From contig NZ_CP045119.1 of the NCBI RefSeq assembly GCF_011492945.1, positions 2,046,001 to 2,110,000 of the forward strand: a DNA stretch of 64,000 bases. Direction: 5' to 3'. The stretch comes from Rubrobacter tropicus (lineage in GTDB: Bacteria; Actinomycetota; Rubrobacteria; Rubrobacterales; Rubrobacteraceae). Below are positions 35,679-45,639 of this stretch, one piece after another. Within the stretch, counting starts at the first letter, position 1; the number at the start of each line of letters is the position of its first letter. The notes beneath the pieces are model-generated. The model ran no database searches. It worked only from the letters and a program-made list of their open reading frames with translations, and was not told the origin of the DNA. The translations under genes and the position numbers were made by a program.

Positions 35679-36269
35679 GTGGCTTCAGATGAGGGGGCTG
35701 ACGAGCGGCGCTACTGCTTCGAGGTACTCTCTGAGGAGCACAAGTCACTAAGAGGGGCATTCTGTTGCGGTGAGGACGCGCTCGACGGGTATCTGCAAAG
35801 GCAGGCCCGTCAGGACATGAAGAGAGGTCTGTCTGTCGCTCATGTCCTTCGCGACAAGGAGCAAGAGCGCATAGCTGGCTACTACACGCTCTCATCGGAG
35901 GTGATCGAGCGAGGGGAGTTGCCAGCAGCGCTCGAGCGGGGATTTGGAAGGAATCGGGTATTCCCCGCAATCCTCCTCGGCAGGCTTGCCGTGGATCTCG
36001 AATACCAAGGCGAAGGCTTGGGGCGTGAATTGCTGCTCGACGCGCTCTACCGGGCGCTCGAACTCTCTCGAACGTCCGTGGGTGCGATGGCCGTACTCGT
36101 CGACGCTCTACACGAAAAGGCGCAAGAGTTCTATACTCGCTATGGTTTCGAGCAGCTGGACATACTCGAACAGAATGAGGGCGCAGGGACTCGAACCTCT
36201 GGGGAGCCGGGTCCCGGCCATCCCAAGCGCCGGCTGTATCTCCCCATGAAGAGCATCACGCGATTGTGA
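35679..36269 (+). CDS. GNAT-family acetyltransferase toxin (TacT/AtaT-like)
   Basis: This 196-residue N-acetyltransferase resembles TacT/AtaT toxins, which acetylate aminoacyl-tRNAs and stop translation. The N-terminal part FEVLSEEHKSLRGAFCCGEDALDGYLQRQARQD matches these toxins (commonly FxCGxxxLDxYL). The acetyl-CoA loop is RLAVDLEYQGEGLGRELLLDAL and the Tyr/Phe motif EFYTRYGFEQL. An insertion of Gly, Pro and Thr residues before the C-terminal strand LYLPMKSI is unusual. The GTG start is likely. Pairing with DUF1778 strengthens the call. Confidence 0.87.
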   Translation: MASDEGADERRYCFEVLSEEHKSLRGAFCCGEDALDGYLQRQARQDMKRGLSVAHVLRDKEQERIAGYYTLSSEVIERGELPAALERGFGRNRVFPAILLGRLAVDLEYQGEGLGRELLLDALYRALELSRTSVGAMAVLVDALHEKAQEFYTRYGFEQLDILEQNEGAGTRTSGEPGPGHPKRRLYLPMKSITRL

Positions 36270-36278
36270 GAACCCGCA

Positions 36279-36470
36279 GCTTACAGCGGTTTGCGGGATC
36301 ATCGAGCCCGTTGGGGGTAGGTTTGCAGGTTCTTAGGCTTTGAGGTTCCGAGGGGTGGCGGGTCGGGGCCCGCCCGCGGCCTCGTGGCGCGCCCCTAAAA
36401 ACCTCAAGGCCTCAAAACCCAAAAACCTCACCAACGATGAGGGTCGGTCTCTCCGCAAACCGCTGTAAGC
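36279..36470. repeat. 192-bp palindromic element with 18-bp perfect terminal inverted repeats (element B)
   Basis: GCTTACAGCGGTTTGCGG (36279-36296) and its exact reverse complement (36453-36470) bound an element without coding content. The interior has AGGTTTGCAGGTTCTTAGG on the left and a complementary CCTCAAAACCCAAAAACCT on the right, so the whole folds into one long hairpin. A GC-rich centre (GGTCGGGGCCCGCCCGCGGC) is shared with the cluster at 16976-17360. It begins 9 bp after the toxin stop, suggesting insertion or association with the toxin-antitoxin module. Confidence 0.8.
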
Positions 36471-36787
36471 CCGCCTTTCCAGAAAAATTTCAACTATCCT
36501 GAGGGAAATCACACCCGAGTGCGTGGGAAGCCCTCGTGAATCAGGCTGGTTACCTTCTTCAGCGCTCTCGACTACGACGAGAACCTGAACGTCGACCTTT
36601 TTCTAGATGCATTGTCCCCCCTGTGCTAGTATCTTCGAGGTTTAGGCGGCGGTAGAAAGCCGTCGCCGCTCAACACGCACGCCCGCCGGAGGTCTTCGAG
36701 ACCCGGGTGGTGGTCCCTCGGCTAGAGAAGCGGGCGGATTGCGAGGCGCGGGCGGAGGACGTCAACCACCAAAGAGAGGTAAAGAGC
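36471..36787 (+). promoter_or_regulatory. rpsB promoter and leader region
   Basis: No gene is evident here. A TAGTAT -10-like box lies near 36628 in an AT-richer stretch, followed by a leader of about 150 bases with GCGGCGGTAGAAAGCCGTCGCCGC at 36647-36670, which can form a hairpin. Autogenous control by S2 is common in bacteria, but no specific motif was recognised. Confidence 0.4.
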
Positions 36788-37861
36788 ATGGAAGGCACAA
36801 CCGACCGGGTCGGCATCAGGGATCTGCTCGAGGCGGGGGTCCACTTCGGGCACCAGGCCAAGCGCTGGAACCCCAAGATGAAGCGCTACATCTTCGCGCA
36901 GCGCACCGGCGTTCACATAATAGATCTGGACCAGACGATCACGCTGCTAGAGCGGGCGCTCAAGTTCGTGCGCGGCGTGGCCGAGGCGAACCGCGAGGTC
37001 CTCTTCGTCGGGACGAAGAAGCAGGCCCAGATCCCGCTTGCCGAGCAGGCCATAAGAAGCGGGCAGCCGTACGTGGCCGAGCGTTACATCGGCGGGATGC
37101 TCACCAACTTCCAGACCATCCTGCCGCGCATCCAGTACTTCACGGAACTCGCCAGGAGGGTCGAGGAGACTCCCGAGGAGGAGAAGACCGGCAAGGACTG
37201 GTTCGCGCTGAACCGCGAGTACCAGAAGCTCAGGCGCAACTTCGCCGGGCTCACGGAGATGGAGAAGCTCCCGGGCGCCATCTTCGTCGTCGACCCGAAG
37301 CGGGAAGAGCTGATGGTCAAGGAGGCGAACCGGCTCAAAATACCGGTGGTCGCCCTCACGGACACCAACTGCGACCCCGAGGTCGTCGACTACGTAATCC
37401 CCGGCAACGACGACGCGATCCGGGCCATCGGCCTGATCTCGCGCCTGATGGCCGACGCCATCGTCGAGGGCCGCGGCGAGGAGGTCGCCGTCGAGGACCG
37501 CCCCGTGCCGCCGGTGATCGAAGAAGCCCTCGTAACCGAGGAGGAGCAGCTCTCGAAGGCCGCCGACGAGGCGAAGGTTTCGGAGCCCGCCGCGGAGCCC
37601 GCCCCCAACGGGAACGGCGCCGCGAGCGCCCAGGCGGAGCCTGAAGCGCCCGTTCCGGCCGAGGACGCGCCCGCGAACGGGGCGGAGCCCGTCGCGGAAG
37701 CCGCCGAAGAGCCGGTGGCGCAGGCCGCCGACGAGGCCGCTGCCGAGGAGCCTGCGGTCGAGGAGCCCGCGGTCGAGGAGCCTGCGGCTGATGAAGCCCC
37801 CGCCGACGAGGCCGAGGCCTCCGATGGTGGGCAGGAGAACGAAGAGAACGAGGAGAAGTAG
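36788..37861 (+). CDS. rpsB: 30S ribosomal protein S2 with long acidic C-terminal tail
   Basis: This 357-residue protein includes a normal S2 core ([92 protein letters not shown]) over about 230 residues, then about 125 residues of Ala, Glu, Pro and Asp with [19 protein letters not shown] repeats. The family is usually 230-260 residues. GAGAGG lies just before the ATG at 36788. It begins rpsB-tsf-pyrH-frr. Confidence 0.96.
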   Translation: MEGTTDRVGIRDLLEAGVHFGHQAKRWNPKMKRYIFAQRTGVHIIDLDQTITLLERALKFVRGVAEANREVLFVGTKKQAQIPLAEQAIRSGQPYVAERYIGGMLTNFQTILPRIQYFTELARRVEETPEEEKTGKDWFALNREYQKLRRNFAGLTEMEKLPGAIFVVDPKREELMVKEANRLKIPVVALTDTNCDPEVVDYVIPGNDDAIRAIGLISRLMADAIVEGRGEEVAVEDRPVPPVIEEALVTEEEQLSKAADEAKVSEPAAEPAPNGNGAASAQAEPEAPVPAEDAPANGAEPVAEAAEEPVAQAADEAAAEEPAVEEPAVEEPAADEAPADEAEASDGGQENEENEEK

Positions 37862-37866
37862 GAGCT

Positions 37867-39830
<1,964 letters not shown>

Positions 39831-39833
39831 CTT

Positions 39834-40562
39834 CTGGAACCCGCCGCGAAACCCGCCCCCGCCGGCTTCGACCCGAAGTCGGCGCCCCGCCACGTCGCCA
39901 TCATCATGGACGGCAACGGCCGCTGGGCCCAGCGCCGCTGGCTGCCCCGCGCCGCCGGCCACCGCGAAGGCGTCGCGGTCTTGACCCCCCTCCTCGAAGC
40001 GGCCGGTAAGGCAGGCGTAAAGACCCTCACCCTCTACGCGTTCTCGACCGAGAACTGGAAGCGGCCCCCGAAAGAGGTCAAGACCCTCATGCGCCTGTTT
40101 TTGGAGACGGCCCGAAAGCAGGTGCCCACGCTCAACGAACGGGGCGCGCGCTTGCGCTTCCTCGGCCGCCGCGAGGGGCTTCCCGAAAGCGTCTTGGAAG
40201 CGTTGACGCAGGCCGAGGAGTTGACCGCCGAAAACGAGAAACTCGACGTCTACATAGCGCTCAACTACGGGGGGCGGGCCGAGATCGTTGACGCCGCGCG
40301 GCGGATAGTGGAGGACGGCCTCTCGCCGGAAGCGGTGGACGAGGAGACGTTCGCCAGTTACCTGTACGCGCCCGAGGCGCCGGAGGTCGACCTCGTGATC
40401 CGGACGAGCGGCGAGCTTCGCGTCTCCAACTTCTTGCTCTGGCAGATCGCCTACGCGGAGTTCTACGTCACCGAAACCCTCTGGCCCGACTTCTCGGCAG
40501 AAGAGTTCACGCGGGCCCTCGAAGACTTCGCCTCCCGGTCCCGGCGCCGGGGCGGCGCCTGA
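39834..40562 (+). CDS. uppS: Isoprenyl (undecaprenyl) diphosphate synthase, CTG start
   Basis: This ~242-residue cis-prenyltransferase makes the polyprenyl carrier lipid for cell wall synthesis. Motifs are HVAIIMDGNGRWAQRR with the catalytic Asp, YAFSTENWKRP, and VDLVIRTSGELRVSNFLLWQ. No ATG, GTG or TTG precedes MDGNGRW in frame after the frr stop; starting at that ATG would cut the first beta strand (HVAII). A CTG at 39834 has GGAGG at 39821-39825, spacing 8, and gives the expected leader. It lies 3 bp after frr and 6 bp before cdsA. Confidence 0.93.
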   Translation: MEPAAKPAPAGFDPKSAPRHVAIIMDGNGRWAQRRWLPRAAGHREGVAVLTPLLEAAGKAGVKTLTLYAFSTENWKRPPKEVKTLMRLFLETARKQVPTLNERGARLRFLGRREGLPESVLEALTQAEELTAENEKLDVYIALNYGGRAEIVDAARRIVEDGLSPEAVDEETFASYLYAPEAPEVDLVIRTSGELRVSNFLLWQIAYAEFYVTETLWPDFSAEEFTRALEDFASRSRRRGGA

Positions 40563-40568
40563 GGCCCC

Positions 40569-41342
40569 GTGCTCCGGTGGCGAACCGTCACCGCCCTGGT
40601 GCTGGCGCCCATCGCCCTGGCCGCCATCATGATCGGCGAGGCCGCCGTGCTCGCCTTGGTGCTCGTCGTGATCGCCGGGGCGGCCTACGAGCTCTCCAGG
40701 GCATTGAAGCCGCTCCCCTTCGTCGCCGCGTTCGGGGCCGGCGCTATTCCGGTCCTCCTATCTATACCGTACAAGCAGACCGGCATCCTGGCCGGCGCCG
40801 TGGCCGGACTCCCCTGGGCCCTGATGTGGCTCGCGGGCAAACCGGAGACGCGGACGCTGCGGGCCGTGCTCGCCGTGCTGCTGATGGCGATGTGGGTCGG
40901 GGTGCCGCTTGCCCACCTCGGGTTGTACCCGGGCAGTCCCAGGGAGGTCTTCGTGCTCACCATGATCGCGGTGGTGGGACCCTGGATCTCCGACTCGGGC
41001 GCCTACTTCGCCGGACGCTTCTACGGCCGTCACCCCCTCTTCCCGAAGCTCAGCCCGAAGAAGACCGTCGAGGGAAGCATCGGCGGCCTCCTGCTGACGG
41101 TCGTCGTGATCTCGCCCTTCGCCTACGCCTTTCTGGAATACACGATGGTAAAGGCGCTCGTGATGGGGGTGAGCGTCTCCCTCGCGAGTCAGGGCGGGGA
41201 CCTCTTCGAGTCCGTCCTCAAACGCATCCTCGACGTGAAGGACCTCGGCCGCTTCCTGCCGGGCCACGGCGGCGTGCTCGACAGGATAGACAGCCTCCTC
41301 TTTACGGTTCCGGCGGTATACTACATCTCGTTGCTCGTATGA
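40569..41342 (+). CDS. cdsA: Phosphatidate cytidylyltransferase
   Basis: This 257-residue multi-pass membrane enzyme makes CDP-diacylglycerol from phosphatidate and CTP. About seven hydrophobic segments are visible. The C-terminal family signature VLKRILDVKDLGRFLPGHGGVLDRIDSL and the upstream WISDSGAYFAGRFYGRHPL and LSPKKTVEGSIGG are intact. The start is GTG at 40569. It lies between uppS and dxr, a common order. Confidence 0.94.
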   Translation: MLRWRTVTALVLAPIALAAIMIGEAAVLALVLVVIAGAAYELSRALKPLPFVAAFGAGAIPVLLSIPYKQTGILAGAVAGLPWALMWLAGKPETRTLRAVLAVLLMAMWVGVPLAHLGLYPGSPREVFVLTMIAVVGPWISDSGAYFAGRFYGRHPLFPKLSPKKTVEGSIGGLLLTVVVISPFAYAFLEYTMVKALVMGVSVSLASQGGDLFESVLKRILDVKDLGRFLPGHGGVLDRIDSLLFTVPAVYYISLLV

Positions 41343-41361
41343 GATTTCTTCCCACACCCTC

Positions 41362-42504
41362 GTGAAGCGGCGCCTCACCATCCTGGGCTCCACAGGCAGC
41401 ATCGGCCTCCAGGCCCTCGACGTCGTCCGCGCCCACCCCGACCGGTTCGAGGTTGTAGGCCTCTCCGCCGGCCGGAGCGCGGACGTGCTCCGAGAGCAGG
41501 CCGCCGAGTTCTCCCCGGACTTCGTGGCCCTCGAAAACGGGGACGCGACGGTCCTAAACGATCTGCCCTGCGAGGTCATCTCCGGGCCCGGCTCCGCCGA
41601 GCGCCTCTCCGAAGTCCCCGCGGAGGTCGTCTTGAACGGCATAGTCGGCTTCGCCGGCCTCGCCGCCACCGTGGGGGCGCTCGGGGCCGGCAACCGGGTG
41701 GCGCTCGCGAACAAGGAGTCCCTGATCGCCGGCGGCGAATGGGTGATGTCCCTCGCCAAAGACAACCCCCTGATCCCGGTAGACTCCGAGCACTCGGCGA
41801 TCTTCCAGTGCCTGGCGGATCGAACCGATGAAGAAGTGCGGGGCATCCTGCTTACCGCCTCGGGCGGACCTTTCTTCTCGACGGACAAAGCGCGGCTCAT
41901 GGAGGTCGGCCCCGAGGACGCCCTGGCGCACCCGACCTGGAAGATGGGGCCGAAGATCACCATAGACTCGGCGACGATGATGAACAAGGGCCTCGAAGTC
42001 ATCGAGGCCCACCACCTCTTCGGCGCCGACTACGACGACGTACACGTGGTCGTACACCGCCAGTCGGTGGTCCACGGCGGCGTGATGTTCGTGGACGGCT
42101 CGGTCGTCCTCCACGCTGCCCTCCCCGACATGCGGCTCCCGATCTCCTACGGCGTCCTCTACCCCGACAGGGTGGACGTCGGCGCCGCCCCCGTCCCGTT
42201 CGACGGCGCCTCCTGGACCTTCGAAGAGCCGCGCAGCGACGTCTTCAGGTGCCTGCCGCTCGCCGTCGAGGCCGGCAAGGCCGGGGGGGCCTACCCCGTC
42301 GCGCTCAACGCGGCGAACGAGGTGGCGGTCGAGGCATTCCTGGACGGTCGGATACAATTCCTTTCTATAGCAGACGCGATCGAGGAGGTCCTCGCAACCG
42401 TGCCGGACTTCGGCAAGATGCAAAGCATGGAAGCAATAACCGCCGTGGACGCCTGGGCCAGAGACGAGGCCAGGCTCAAGATCGAGCGGGGCGTAAACGC
42501 GTGA
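41362..42504 (+). CDS. dxr: 1-deoxy-D-xylulose 5-phosphate reductoisomerase
   Basis: This 380-residue enzyme catalyses the second step of the MEP isoprenoid pathway with NADPH. The N-terminal nucleotide motif is LTILGSTGSIGLQALDVV; NRVALANKESLIAGG, PVDSEHSAIFQCL and TASGGPFF are active-site segments. The C-terminal helical domain follows. The GTG start is 20 bp after cdsA. It overlaps rseP by 4 bp; ispG of the same pathway is two genes on. Confidence 0.96.
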   Translation: MKRRLTILGSTGSIGLQALDVVRAHPDRFEVVGLSAGRSADVLREQAAEFSPDFVALENGDATVLNDLPCEVISGPGSAERLSEVPAEVVLNGIVGFAGLAATVGALGAGNRVALANKESLIAGGEWVMSLAKDNPLIPVDSEHSAIFQCLADRTDEEVRGILLTASGGPFFSTDKARLMEVGPEDALAHPTWKMGPKITIDSATMMNKGLEVIEAHHLFGADYDDVHVVVHRQSVVHGGVMFVDGSVVLHAALPDMRLPISYGVLYPDRVDVGAAPVPFDGASWTFEEPRSDVFRCLPLAVEAGKAGGAYPVALNAANEVAVEAFLDGRIQFLSIADAIEEVLATVPDFGKMQSMEAITAVDAWARDEARLKIERGVNA

Positions 42505-43538
42505 CCTTCGCCCTCGGCATCCTCGGCCTGATCTTCCTGATAGTCATCCACGAGCTCGGCCACATGCTCACCGCCAAGGCCGTCGGCGTGCGCGTCCCCG
42601 AGTTCGGCATCGGCTTCGGCCCGGCCCTCTTCAAAAAGAAGTTCGGCAAAACCGTCTATTCTTTCCGCATAATACTCCTGGGCGGGTTCGCTAAGATGGC
42701 GGGGATGGGGGATGGGGAGGAGGGGCCCGACACGTACAACGCGAAGTCGCCGTGGAGGCGGGCGGCGATCATCTTCGCCGGGCCGCTGGCGAACATCCTG
42801 GCGGCGATCATCATCTTCGCGGGTATCTACATGGCGGGCGTGCCCAGGGCGACCACGGAGATCGCCGAGGTAGTCCCCGACTCTCTGGCCTCCGAGGCCG
42901 GCATTCAGAGGGGCGACCGCATAGTCTCGGTGGACGGGGAGCGCTCCAGGAACTGGGAGGCTTTCGTCCAGGACGTGGGGCAGAAGGAGCCTGGGGACCG
43001 GGTGGAACTCGTGGTCAGGCGCGACGGCGAGGAGCGGACCGTCTCGGGCGAGCTCATAGCCGACCCCGAGAACCCCGACCGGGCGCTCGTGGGGGTCAGG
43101 CCGGTGGCTGTCGAGGACACCTACGGGCCCGTTGCGGCTCTCGGGCAGGCCGTGGCCCGGTGCGTGGAGATCACGGCGACGCTCGGCGGGTTTATCGTCG
43201 ACCTCGTGACGGGGCAGAAATCCTTCTTCGACAACGTGAGCGGGCCGGTTGGGATCACGTCGGTGGCGAGCACGTCGGTGGCGCAGGGGTTCTTCCTGCC
43301 GCTGCTCGCTATCATTAGCCTCAACCTGGCGCTCTTCAACCTGCTCCCGTTCCTGCCGCTCGACGGGGGGCACCTGTTCTTCATTGCGGCCGAGAAGCTG
43401 CTCGGGAGGCCCGTGAGCCAGGAGACCATGGGCCGGTTCGCGGCGGTGGGTGTCGCGCTGGTGCTGATGCTCTTCGTCTTCGCAACCTACGCGGACCTTA
43501 GTAAAATCTTCACGGGACAGCCGTTCATCCCGGAGTAG
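42501..43538 (+). CDS. rseP: Site-2 zinc metalloprotease RseP
   Basis: This 345-residue intramembrane protease cleaves within the membrane (anti-sigma factors and signal peptides in relatives). The first helix holds HELGH at about residues 14-18, a single PDZ domain spans about 115-190 (VVPDSLASEAGIQRGDRIVSVDGERSRNW), and the last conserved helix has NLLPFLPLDGGHL. Four membrane segments are predicted. The GTG at 42501 overlaps the dxr stop. The family usually sits between dxr and ispG, as here. Confidence 0.94.
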   Translation: MTFALGILGLIFLIVIHELGHMLTAKAVGVRVPEFGIGFGPALFKKKFGKTVYSFRIILLGGFAKMAGMGDGEEGPDTYNAKSPWRRAAIIFAGPLANILAAIIIFAGIYMAGVPRATTEIAEVVPDSLASEAGIQRGDRIVSVDGERSRNWEAFVQDVGQKEPGDRVELVVRRDGEERTVSGELIADPENPDRALVGVRPVAVEDTYGPVAALGQAVARCVEITATLGGFIVDLVTGQKSFFDNVSGPVGITSVASTSVAQGFFLPLLAIISLNLALFNLLPFLPLDGGHLFFIAAEKLLGRPVSQETMGRFAAVGVALVLMLFVFATYADLSKIFTGQPFIPE

Positions 43539-43568
43539 GATCACAGCGACGTAGATTTTGGGAGTGAG

Positions 43569-44642
43569 ATGACTGAGGCAGCGGTACGCGAACGTCCGGT
43601 GACGAGCAGGCAGATAAAGGTCGGGGACGTGCCGATCGGGGGCGGCGCCCCGGTGGTCGTCCAGTCGATGACCAACACCATGACCTACGACGTCGAGGAG
43701 ACCGTCCAGCAGGTCTACGACCTGAACGCGGCCGGAGCAGAGTTGGTCCGCGTGTCCGTCAACGGCTCCAAGGCGCTCAAGGGGTTTCGCGAGGTCGTCT
43801 GGCGCTCTCCCGTGCCCCTGATCGCGGACATCCACTTCGACTACCGAATGGCCCTCGGCGCCGCCGACGCGGGCGCCGCCTGCGTGCGCATCAACCCGGG
43901 CAACGTCGGCAACGACGACCGCTACCGCCAGGTCATCGAGAAGTGCCAGGAGACCGGCGTCGCCATGCGCATCGGCGTCAACTCCGGCTCCGTCGAGAAG
44001 AAGTACTGGGACCTCCCCAAGCACGAGGCGCTCGTCGCGAGCGCGCTCCACAAGGTCGAGATCGCCGAGGAGATGGACTTCTTTAATTTCAAGGTATCCC
44101 TCAAGGCGAGCCACGTCCCCGAGATGGTAGAGGCGAACCGGCAATTCCGCGAGCACTCGGACGCTCCGCTGCATCTGGGCGTAACAGAAGCTGGAACCAA
44201 GCTCACCGGCGCCATAAAGACCGCGGCGGCGCTCGGCCAGCTACTCCCCTACGGCATAGGCGACACCATCCGCGTCTCGCTCGCCGAGGACCCGGTCGAG
44301 GAGATACCCGTGGCGTACCAGATCCTCTCTTCCCTGGACCTCCGTCACCGCGGCCCCAACGTCATAGCCTGCCCGAGCTGCGCGAGGACGCTGGGCTTCG
44401 ACGTGATCGGCATGGCCGCCAAGGTCGAGAACAGGCTCAAGCACTTCGAGGACCACTTCACCGTGGCCGTTATGGGCTGCATCGTGAACGGTCCCGGCGA
44501 GGCGAGGGACGCAGATTACGGGGTGGCTGGGGGCAAGGACGACGGCGTGATCTTCTCCAAGGGAGAGCCCTTGCGCAAGGTCGGGCGCGACGAGATCTAC
44601 GACGCCCTCTTCGAGGAGATAGAGAAGGACGGCCGCAAGTAA
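43569..44642 (+). CDS. ispG: 4-hydroxy-3-methylbut-2-enyl diphosphate synthase
   Basis: This 357-residue iron-sulfur enzyme performs the penultimate step of the MEP pathway. The TIM barrel begins VTSRQIKVGDVPIGGGAPVVVQSMTNT; cluster cysteines lie in ACPSCART and MGCIVNGPGEARDADYG. GGAGTGAG precedes the ATG. The length is that of the short bacterial form. It ends the rpsB-ispG run. Confidence 0.95.
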   Translation: MTEAAVRERPVTSRQIKVGDVPIGGGAPVVVQSMTNTMTYDVEETVQQVYDLNAAGAELVRVSVNGSKALKGFREVVWRSPVPLIADIHFDYRMALGAADAGAACVRINPGNVGNDDRYRQVIEKCQETGVAMRIGVNSGSVEKKYWDLPKHEALVASALHKVEIAEEMDFFNFKVSLKASHVPEMVEANRQFREHSDAPLHLGVTEAGTKLTGAIKTAAALGQLLPYGIGDTIRVSLAEDPVEEIPVAYQILSSLDLRHRGPNVIACPSCARTLGFDVIGMAAKVENRLKHFEDHFTVAVMGCIVNGPGEARDADYGVAGGKDDGVIFSKGEPLRKVGRDEIYDALFEEIEKDGRK

Positions 44643-44701
44643 CGGCCTGGAACCGGACTACGAAACTGCTTGCGGCAGGCGTTGCCGGAGTATCGGCGAC
44701 G

Positions 44702-45064
44702 TTGTTGCTCTACTTCGTCCTGATGGTCGTGCAGATCGTCAACGCCGACGATGCCTGCGAGAGCTACCCGCAAACCGTCCCCGGGGCGGACTTCGAGGAC
44801 GTTCGCGGTTTCGGCTTCGAAAACTCGTTTCTTAACCTGGGTGGCCGCTGCACCTATCATATGGACGACGGGTCGGTCGTGATTACCCGCGAGCCCGGGT
44901 GGGGGTTTTCGGGGACGATCGCCGGCTTTGCGGTGATGATCGCGGCCGCGGTCACCTTCCTGGTAAGGCGGAAGGGCCACCCCGGCGTGCTTTACGGTCT
45001 TACAGCGTTGGTCGCGCCGCCTTTAGGGCTTGCCCTGGCGCTCGCCGCGCCCCGCAGGGCCTGA
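44702..45064 (+). CDS. Small membrane protein of unknown function
   Basis: I do not recognise this ~120-residue protein. It has an N-terminal hydrophobic segment (LLLYFVLMVVQIV), a short extracytoplasmic region with two Cys and acidic residues, then a second and third hydrophobic segment (GTIAGFAVMIAAAVTFLV and TALVAPPLGLALALAA). The open frame continues upstream to the ispG stop and begins with basic residues and more hydrophobic sequence there, so the real start may be earlier with a rare codon. It sits between ispG and the rimP promoter. Confidence 0.55.
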   Translation: MLLYFVLMVVQIVNADDACESYPQTVPGADFEDVRGFGFENSFLNLGGRCTYHMDDGSVVITREPGWGFSGTIAGFAVMIAAAVTFLVRRKGHPGVLYGLTALVAPPLGLALALAAPRRA

Positions 45065-45093
45065 CGCGGGCGCCCTCGCAGAGCCGGGTTCCC

Positions 45094-45121
45094 TTGTAAC
45101 CTACATACTCTGATGTAAAAT
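45094..45121 (+). promoter_or_regulatory. Promoter of the rimP-nusA-infB operon
   Basis: TTGTAA (45094-45099) and TAAAAT (45116-45121) are 16 bp apart in a locally AT-rich segment, 65 bp before rimP. Confidence 0.6.
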
Positions 45122-45185
45122 TCTATCTGCTGTATTGGAGCAAGGGGTCCCCTGGGCCCGTTGCTTTTTTTATCGTTCGGAGAAG

Positions 45186-45635
45186 GTGAGAGAGACGGCG
45201 AGGCTGGAGAGATTGGCCGAGGTTGTGGAGGGCGCGTTGCCCGCGGGCAGCGAGCTCGTCGACGCCCGTTTTTCGGGCGGACCGCTGCTGACGCTGCTCG
45301 TGGACCGCGAGGATGGGCCGGTCGACCACGAGTTTTGCAGAAGGATCGCCACGGCCGTCGGGCCCGCGGTCGAGGGCGAGGGTTACGACGGCCCGGTAGA
45401 AGTCTCCTCGCCCGGAATAGACCGGCCGCTCACGAAGCCCGAGCACTTTCGGCGTTTCGTGGGGCACGAGGCCAGGGTCCGGCTCGGCGAGCCGCTGGAC
45501 GGCCGGCGCAACTTCGCCGGGACCATCCAGGGCGCCGGCGACGAGGCCTTCACGCTAAAACTCTTGGAGGGGGGAGCTGAGGTGGAGCTGCCGTTTGGCG
45601 CCGTCACCCGCGCGAACCTCAAGGAGGACATATAA
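45186..45635 (+). CDS. rimP: Ribosome maturation factor RimP
   Basis: This 149-residue factor assists early 30S assembly. The N-terminal domain has GSELVDARFSGGPLLTLLVDREDGPVDHEFCRRIATAV, followed by the family hallmark VEVSSPGIDRPLTKPEHFRRFVG and the C-terminal SH3-like domain. I chose GTG at 45186, just after GGAGAAG; an in-frame TTG at 45135 would add non-conserved residues. rimP-nusA-infB is a conserved operon. Confidence 0.93.
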   Translation: MRETARLERLAEVVEGALPAGSELVDARFSGGPLLTLLVDREDGPVDHEFCRRIATAVGPAVEGEGYDGPVEVSSPGIDRPLTKPEHFRRFVGHEARVRLGEPLDGRRNFAGTIQGAGDEAFTLKLLEGGAEVELPFGAVTRANLKEDI

Positions 45636-45639
45636 CCAG

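Noticed and set aside
42291-44174. 627-codon reverse-strand frame across dxr, rseP and ispG
   Set aside because: It runs opposite three clear genes, is rich in His/Asp/Arg, and matches no family; a shadow frame.
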